Positions 5,775 through 7,841 of a DNA stretch of 7,841 nt are shown piece by piece. This DNA is from CALXXL01 sp964512385 (GTDB lineage: Bacteria; Verrucomicrobiota; Lentisphaeria; Victivallales; Victivallaceae). The notes beneath the pieces are model-generated. The model saw only the letters and a list, made by a program, of their open reading frames with translations. It was not told where the DNA came from and made no database searches. The stretch's first letter is position 1. The number at the start of each line of letters is the position of its first letter. The DNA lies in NCBI GenBank assembly GCA_964512385.1, contig CAZEHZ010000108.1, forward strand, positions 1 to 7,841, written 5' to 3'. The position numbers were made by a program, and so were the translations under genes.

Positions 5775-6338
5775 ATGGAATTAACACATCGACAGCAGGA
5801 AATTGTAGACTGTGCGTTGCACTTGGCGGCGCAAAGCGGGATTCAAAGTTTAACGATAAAAAACTTGAGTTCGGCGATCGGCGTAACTGAACCGGCAATA
5901 TACCGGCATTTTAAAAACAAGTCGGAAATTGTAAAATCGATGATTGAGAGTTTTGATTTGGCGGTGCCGGTGGACACTGATGCTTTGTCCGGCTGGCCGG
6001 CGGTGAGGGCGTTTATTGTGGCTCGGTTTGAGCAGGTGATCGCCAAGCCGGATTTGGCCAAGGTGATGTTTGCCGAAGAGTTGTTTATGGCCGATGCGGA
6101 ATTTGCCGATTTGATGTTTGCCATGATGCATAAACATAAAGATATTATTGGCAAAGAGTTGCAGTTGGCTCAAGCTAATGGCGGGATGCGGGCGGATTTG
6201 GCGGCGGATATGTTGTTCCGGATAATTATGGGCCCGGTAAGACTGCTGGTTAAGCAGTGGGGCATGAGCAATGCGGCCTTTGATTTGCGTCGGAAAGGTG
6301 CGGAATTGTTGGATAGTTTGGAAAAGATTCTAAAATAG
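5775..6338 (+). CDS. TetR/AcrR-family transcriptional regulator
   Basis: This 187-residue protein has the family N-terminal helix-turn-helix: helix 1 at about 5-21, then LTIKNLSSAIGVTEPAIYRHF (26-46) with the recognition helix and the characteristic YRHFKNKSEIV. The C-terminal part (about 60-187) is the ligand-binding and dimerisation domain; its MGPVRLLVKQW stretch (152-162) resembles TetR proteins found, as I recall, in anaerobes beside ferredoxin genes. Length is typical. A palindrome at 5737-5759 directly upstream overlaps the promoter, so it most likely represses itself and the ferredoxin-like gene, which begins 41 bases after its stop with no visible promoter between. The inducer is unknown; a redox, nitrosative or toxic-compound signal would fit the partner but is inference. 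Confidence 0.92.
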   Translation: MELTHRQQEIVDCALHLAAQSGIQSLTIKNLSSAIGVTEPAIYRHFKNKSEIVKSMIESFDLAVPVDTDALSGWPAVRAFIVARFEQVIAKPDLAKVMFAEELFMADAEFADLMFAMMHKHKDIIGKELQLAQANGGMRADLAADMLFRIIMGPVRLLVKQWGMSNAAFDLRRKGAELLDSLEKILK

Positions 6339-6366
6339 TCGCTTAGGTGAGCGTTAAAAATATTTC

Positions 6367-6375
6367 AGGAGGTGA
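6367..6375 (+). promoter_or_regulatory. Strong ribosome binding site of the ferredoxin-like gene
   Basis: AGGAGGTGA is a near-perfect anti-Shine-Dalgarno match, with AGGAGG ending 7 bases before the ATG at 6380. It rules out the alternative ATG at 6347. It is far stronger than the TetR site, so the second gene is probably translated more than its regulator. Confidence 0.9.
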
Positions 6376-6379
6376 AAGT

Positions 6380-7189
6380 ATGAAACGCAATATTATTGAA
6401 ATTGATGAACAGAAATGTAACGGTTGCGGCTTGTGCATACCGAACTGCCCGGAGGGTGCGTTACAGATTATTGACGGCAAGGCCCGGTTAATCAGCGACT
6501 TGTTTTGCGATGGGCTGGGCGCCTGCATCGGTGAGTGTCCGCAGGGGGCAATCCGCACCGTTCAGCGTGAGGCCGAACCGTATGATGAACGTAAAGTGAT
6601 GGCAAATATTGTTAAACAGGGCGAAAATACCATTGCGGCGCATTTGAAACACTTGAAATCACATGGTGAATTTAAACTTTATGAGCTGGCCGTGGCGTAT
6701 TTGCAGGAGAATCATATTGCGGTGCCGAATTTAGAGGCTCCGGGCAAACTGCCGTGCGGTTGTCCGGGTACGCTGGCCAAAAAACTGGCGGAAAAACCGG
6801 CCGGAGTATTGTCCGGCGGGGCTTCGGCACTGCGGCAGTGGCCGGTGCAGCTAAAGTTGCTGAATCCGGCGGCGGAGTATTTTGATAATGCCGATTTATT
6901 GGTGTCGGCCGACTGCGTGGCACACGCATACGGGGCGTTTCATCGTGATTTTCTGGCCGGAAAAATCCTGATTGTGTTCTGCCCGAAACTGGACAGCGAT
7001 ATTGAGGGGTATGTAACGAAACTGGCGGAAATTATCCGTTTGCATCCGATTCAGTCAATCACGGTGGCTCGCATGGAAGTTCCGTGTTGCGGCGGCACGG
7101 TGGCCATTGTGCAGAAAGCGGTGGATTTGGCCGGAAAAACGCTGGATATTAAAATTATCACCGTAGGTATCAACGGCGATATTAAGTAA
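6380..7189 (+). CDS. 4Fe-4S dicluster ferredoxin-like redox protein
   Basis: This 269-residue protein starts with a ferredoxin domain: CNGCGLCIPNCPEGA gives Cys13, 16, 19 and 23 (CxxCxxCxxxCP), and CDGLGACIGECPQGA gives Cys43, 49 and 53 for a second, atypical cluster. A linker follows (about 60-120), then a conserved domain with more cysteines: PCGCPG (Cys126, 128), Cys179 in VSADCV, Cys201 in FCPKLD and PCCGG (Cys236, 237). From memory this is a widespread anaerobe family often annotated as an ATP-binding or ferredoxin protein and frequently near hcp (hydroxylamine reductase). No hcp is seen here, and I see no Walker motif, so the ATP-binding label is not supported by what I can read. It is cytoplasmic, with a probable electron-transfer role under redox or nitrosative stress. 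Second gene of the TetR operon. Confidence 0.88.
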   Translation: MKRNIIEIDEQKCNGCGLCIPNCPEGALQIIDGKARLISDLFCDGLGACIGECPQGAIRTVQREAEPYDERKVMANIVKQGENTIAAHLKHLKSHGEFKLYELAVAYLQENHIAVPNLEAPGKLPCGCPGTLAKKLAEKPAGVLSGGASALRQWPVQLKLLNPAAEYFDNADLLVSADCVAHAYGAFHRDFLAGKILIVFCPKLDSDIEGYVTKLAEIIRLHPIQSITVARMEVPCCGGTVAIVQKAVDLAGKTLDIKIITVGINGDIK

Positions 7190-7237
7190 AAAAATATAAG
7201 TCAAATACCCGGCATATTAGGTAACGGGTATTTGACT
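7190..7237. terminator. Bidirectional intrinsic terminator
   Basis: A perfect 13-bp stem, AGTCAAATACCCG (7199-7211) with CGGGTATTTGACT (7225-7237), has a 13-nt loop and begins 9 bases after the ferredoxin stop. On the plus strand the tail is weak (ATTTCG). On the minus strand the stem is followed by TATATTTTTTT, a strong U-tract. It therefore ends the operon and also terminates minus-strand transcription arriving from the right. Confidence 0.8.
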
Positions 7238-7478
7238 ATTTCGTTGCTGTTGCTATGGAGTGGGGGCGTTTTAAACGAAAAATGGTATCTCTCAGCTCAA
7301 AATTAACCTGTATCTTCAACCTTTTGCAAGTGTTGTTAGAAAATACCTTACCATATTGAAGATGTCTGAACCAGAGAAAAACTGACCAGATAAATCCTGC
7401 ACTTTGCCGTTTTTTTAAGTTTTTTAAATTCATTCGATAATTTATTAAATTAAACACTTGCATTTCTCTTTTTGTCAT
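7236..7478 (-). CDS. Possible small hypothetical protein, or remnant
   Basis: An 80-codon frame from ATG 7478 ends at a TAG that overlaps the terminator stem, whose strong U-tract faces this strand. That position suggests a real or former minus-strand gene. The product is lysine- and arginine-rich with a short hydrophobic aromatic patch (GFIWSVFLWFRHL, residues 28-40). The C-terminal half (YGKVFSNNTCKRLKIQVNF) is weakly reminiscent of the start of hexapeptide acyltransferases, but has no hexapeptide repeats. No Shine-Dalgarno is seen at 7478 or at the internal ATGs. I do not recognise the protein; it may equally be a decayed 5' fragment. AT content is higher than in genes to the left. Confidence 0.25.
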   Translation of the reverse strand: MTKREMQVFNLINYRMNLKNLKKRQSAGFIWSVFLWFRHLQYGKVFSNNTCKRLKIQVNFELRDTIFRLKRPHSIATATK

Positions 7479-7553
7479 ATATAGTAATTAACATCGGCTG
7501 GGCCTGCAAAGCGTAAGGCCGATAGTTATTTCATAACCGTTATATTTCAGCAA
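7238..7553. other. Gene-poor AT-rich stretch
   Basis: Apart from the doubtful 80-codon frame, nothing recognisable is seen. A modest hairpin, GGCCT (7501-7505) with AGGCC (7516-7520), is flanked by partly complementary ATCGG/CCGAT-type bases. No tRNA, rRNA or promoter pair stands out. Confidence 0.4.
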
Positions 7554-7692
7554 ATGTGCCGAAAACCGACCAAGTAAAATCACATTTGTACTAAGATTTA
7601 GGAAAAATGTATCCGGTAAGATTGTCTCTATGCATCTTATCGGACGCATCCCAACATCTTAGTACTGGTTCTTGGTCGGACCATCGGCACAT
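7554..7692. repeat. Large imperfect palindrome with four nested complementary arms
   Basis: From outside in: ATGTGCCGA (7554-7562) with TCGGCACAT (7684-7692); CCGACCAAG (7566-7574) with CTTGGTCGG (7671-7679); GTACTAAGAT (7588-7597) with ATCTTAGTAC (7656-7665); CCGGTAAGAT (7613-7622) with ATCTTATCGG (7634-7643, one G-T). The loop is 11 nt (7623-7633). The order is fully nested, giving 37 Watson-Crick pairs and one G-T with small internal loops. A T-rich run (7709-7722) follows on the plus strand. The class of element is not recognised. Confidence 0.8.
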
Positions 7693-7841
7693 GTGTGGAT
7701 GCGTTCGATTTTTTTGTTTTTGAGATATGCAAATTGGTCTTTTAGCTTCCAACTTATATTGTAAAATATTACCATATAAGCGCGCTCTAAACACTCAATA
7801 TCCGTACTCCTTTCAATTATCGAATTTTCTAACGTGCCGTC
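7659..7841 (-). pseudogene. Open minus-strand frame at window edge, possible glycosyltransferase fragment
   Basis: The frame is open from the window edge to a TAA at 7659-7661 (60 codons). It contains YMVIFYNISWKLKDQF (22-37) and KNKKIERIHTCADGPTKNQY (41-60). A hydrophobic strand, a Tyr-Asn pair, and an ADGP motif about 30 residues later resemble the N-terminal region of some GT-A glycosyltransferases (pattern VILFYN then DGPR). If so, the stop right after ADGP makes it a truncated remnant, and its 3' part overlaps the right arm of the palindrome. An AGGAG (minus strand, at about 7807-7811) lies just upstream of this stretch, but no ATG follows at the right distance. The assignment is weak; it could also be the C-terminus of an unrelated protein entering from the right. 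Confidence 0.3.

Noticed and set aside
6347..6379. Ferredoxin-like start at ATG 6347
   Set aside because: The strong AGGAGGTGA at 6367-6375 clearly serves ATG 6380, where the ferredoxin domain begins.
7554..7692. Integron attC site
   Set aside because: Length and imperfect palindromy fit, but I found no RYYYAAC/GTTRRRY core-site pair at the ends and no integrase or cassette.
7591..7794. 67-codon minus-strand frame as a gene
   Set aside because: It covers the palindrome, its composition looks random, it has no ribosome site, and the neighbouring frame (7659-7841) gives a more protein-like sequence.

Overview
The window is about 7.8 kb of moderate-GC bacterial DNA, clearly richer in A+T after about 7190. 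It carries six well-supported protein genes, a partial gene at the left edge, a 10-base assembly gap (5670-5679), and a gene-poor right end with decayed or short frames and a striking palindrome. The host cannot be fixed from sequence alone. The gene content fits an anaerobic, host-associated glycan forager: secreted sialate O-acetylesterase, N-acylglucosamine 2-epimerase, a U32-like Fe-S protein and a polyferredoxin-like protein. The C-terminal domain of the esterase is, from memory, of a type common in Lentisphaerae/Verrucomicrobia-type genomes; that placement is only an inference.

Region 1 (1-3767) looks like a sialic-acid utilisation locus. A signal-peptide-bearing sialate O-acetylesterase (225-2414, minus) and an AGE-family 2-epimerase (2583-3767, plus) are transcribed divergently from a 168-bp intergenic region. 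There a perfect extended -10 box on the plus strand overlaps a -10-like box on the minus strand. The esterase would remove O-acetyl groups from host sialic acids outside the cytoplasm. The epimerase would convert ManNAc, released by a sialate lyase encoded elsewhere, to GlcNAc. A short membrane-protein start (1-167, minus) follows the esterase.

Region 2 (3768-4604) starts with a repeat block between genes: two identical 28-nt palindromic repeats at a 45-nt period, enclosed by 9-nt inverted arms and followed by a T-rich run. Next is a small S24/S26-fold serine-protease-like protein with no membrane anchor (3940-4542, plus). It converges on a U32-peptidase-like Fe-S protein (4605-5669+, minus) across a hairpin. 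The 5' end of the U32-like gene is lost in the assembly gap.

Region 3 (5680-7237) is a probable two-gene operon: a TetR-family regulator (5775-6338) and a 4Fe-4S ferredoxin-like protein (6380-7189). Its promoter overlaps a palindromic operator, so autoregulation is likely. A 13-bp-stem terminator closes it.

Region 4 (7190-7841) is AT-rich and holds no intact recognisable gene. It has an 80-codon minus-strand frame whose stop sits on the terminator stem, a minus-strand open end at the right edge that weakly resembles a glycosyltransferase N-terminus and then stops, and an imperfect palindrome of about 139 nt (7554-7692) with four nested complementary arms. The palindrome and the 3779-3923 repeat block are the two structures the gene annotation does not explain.
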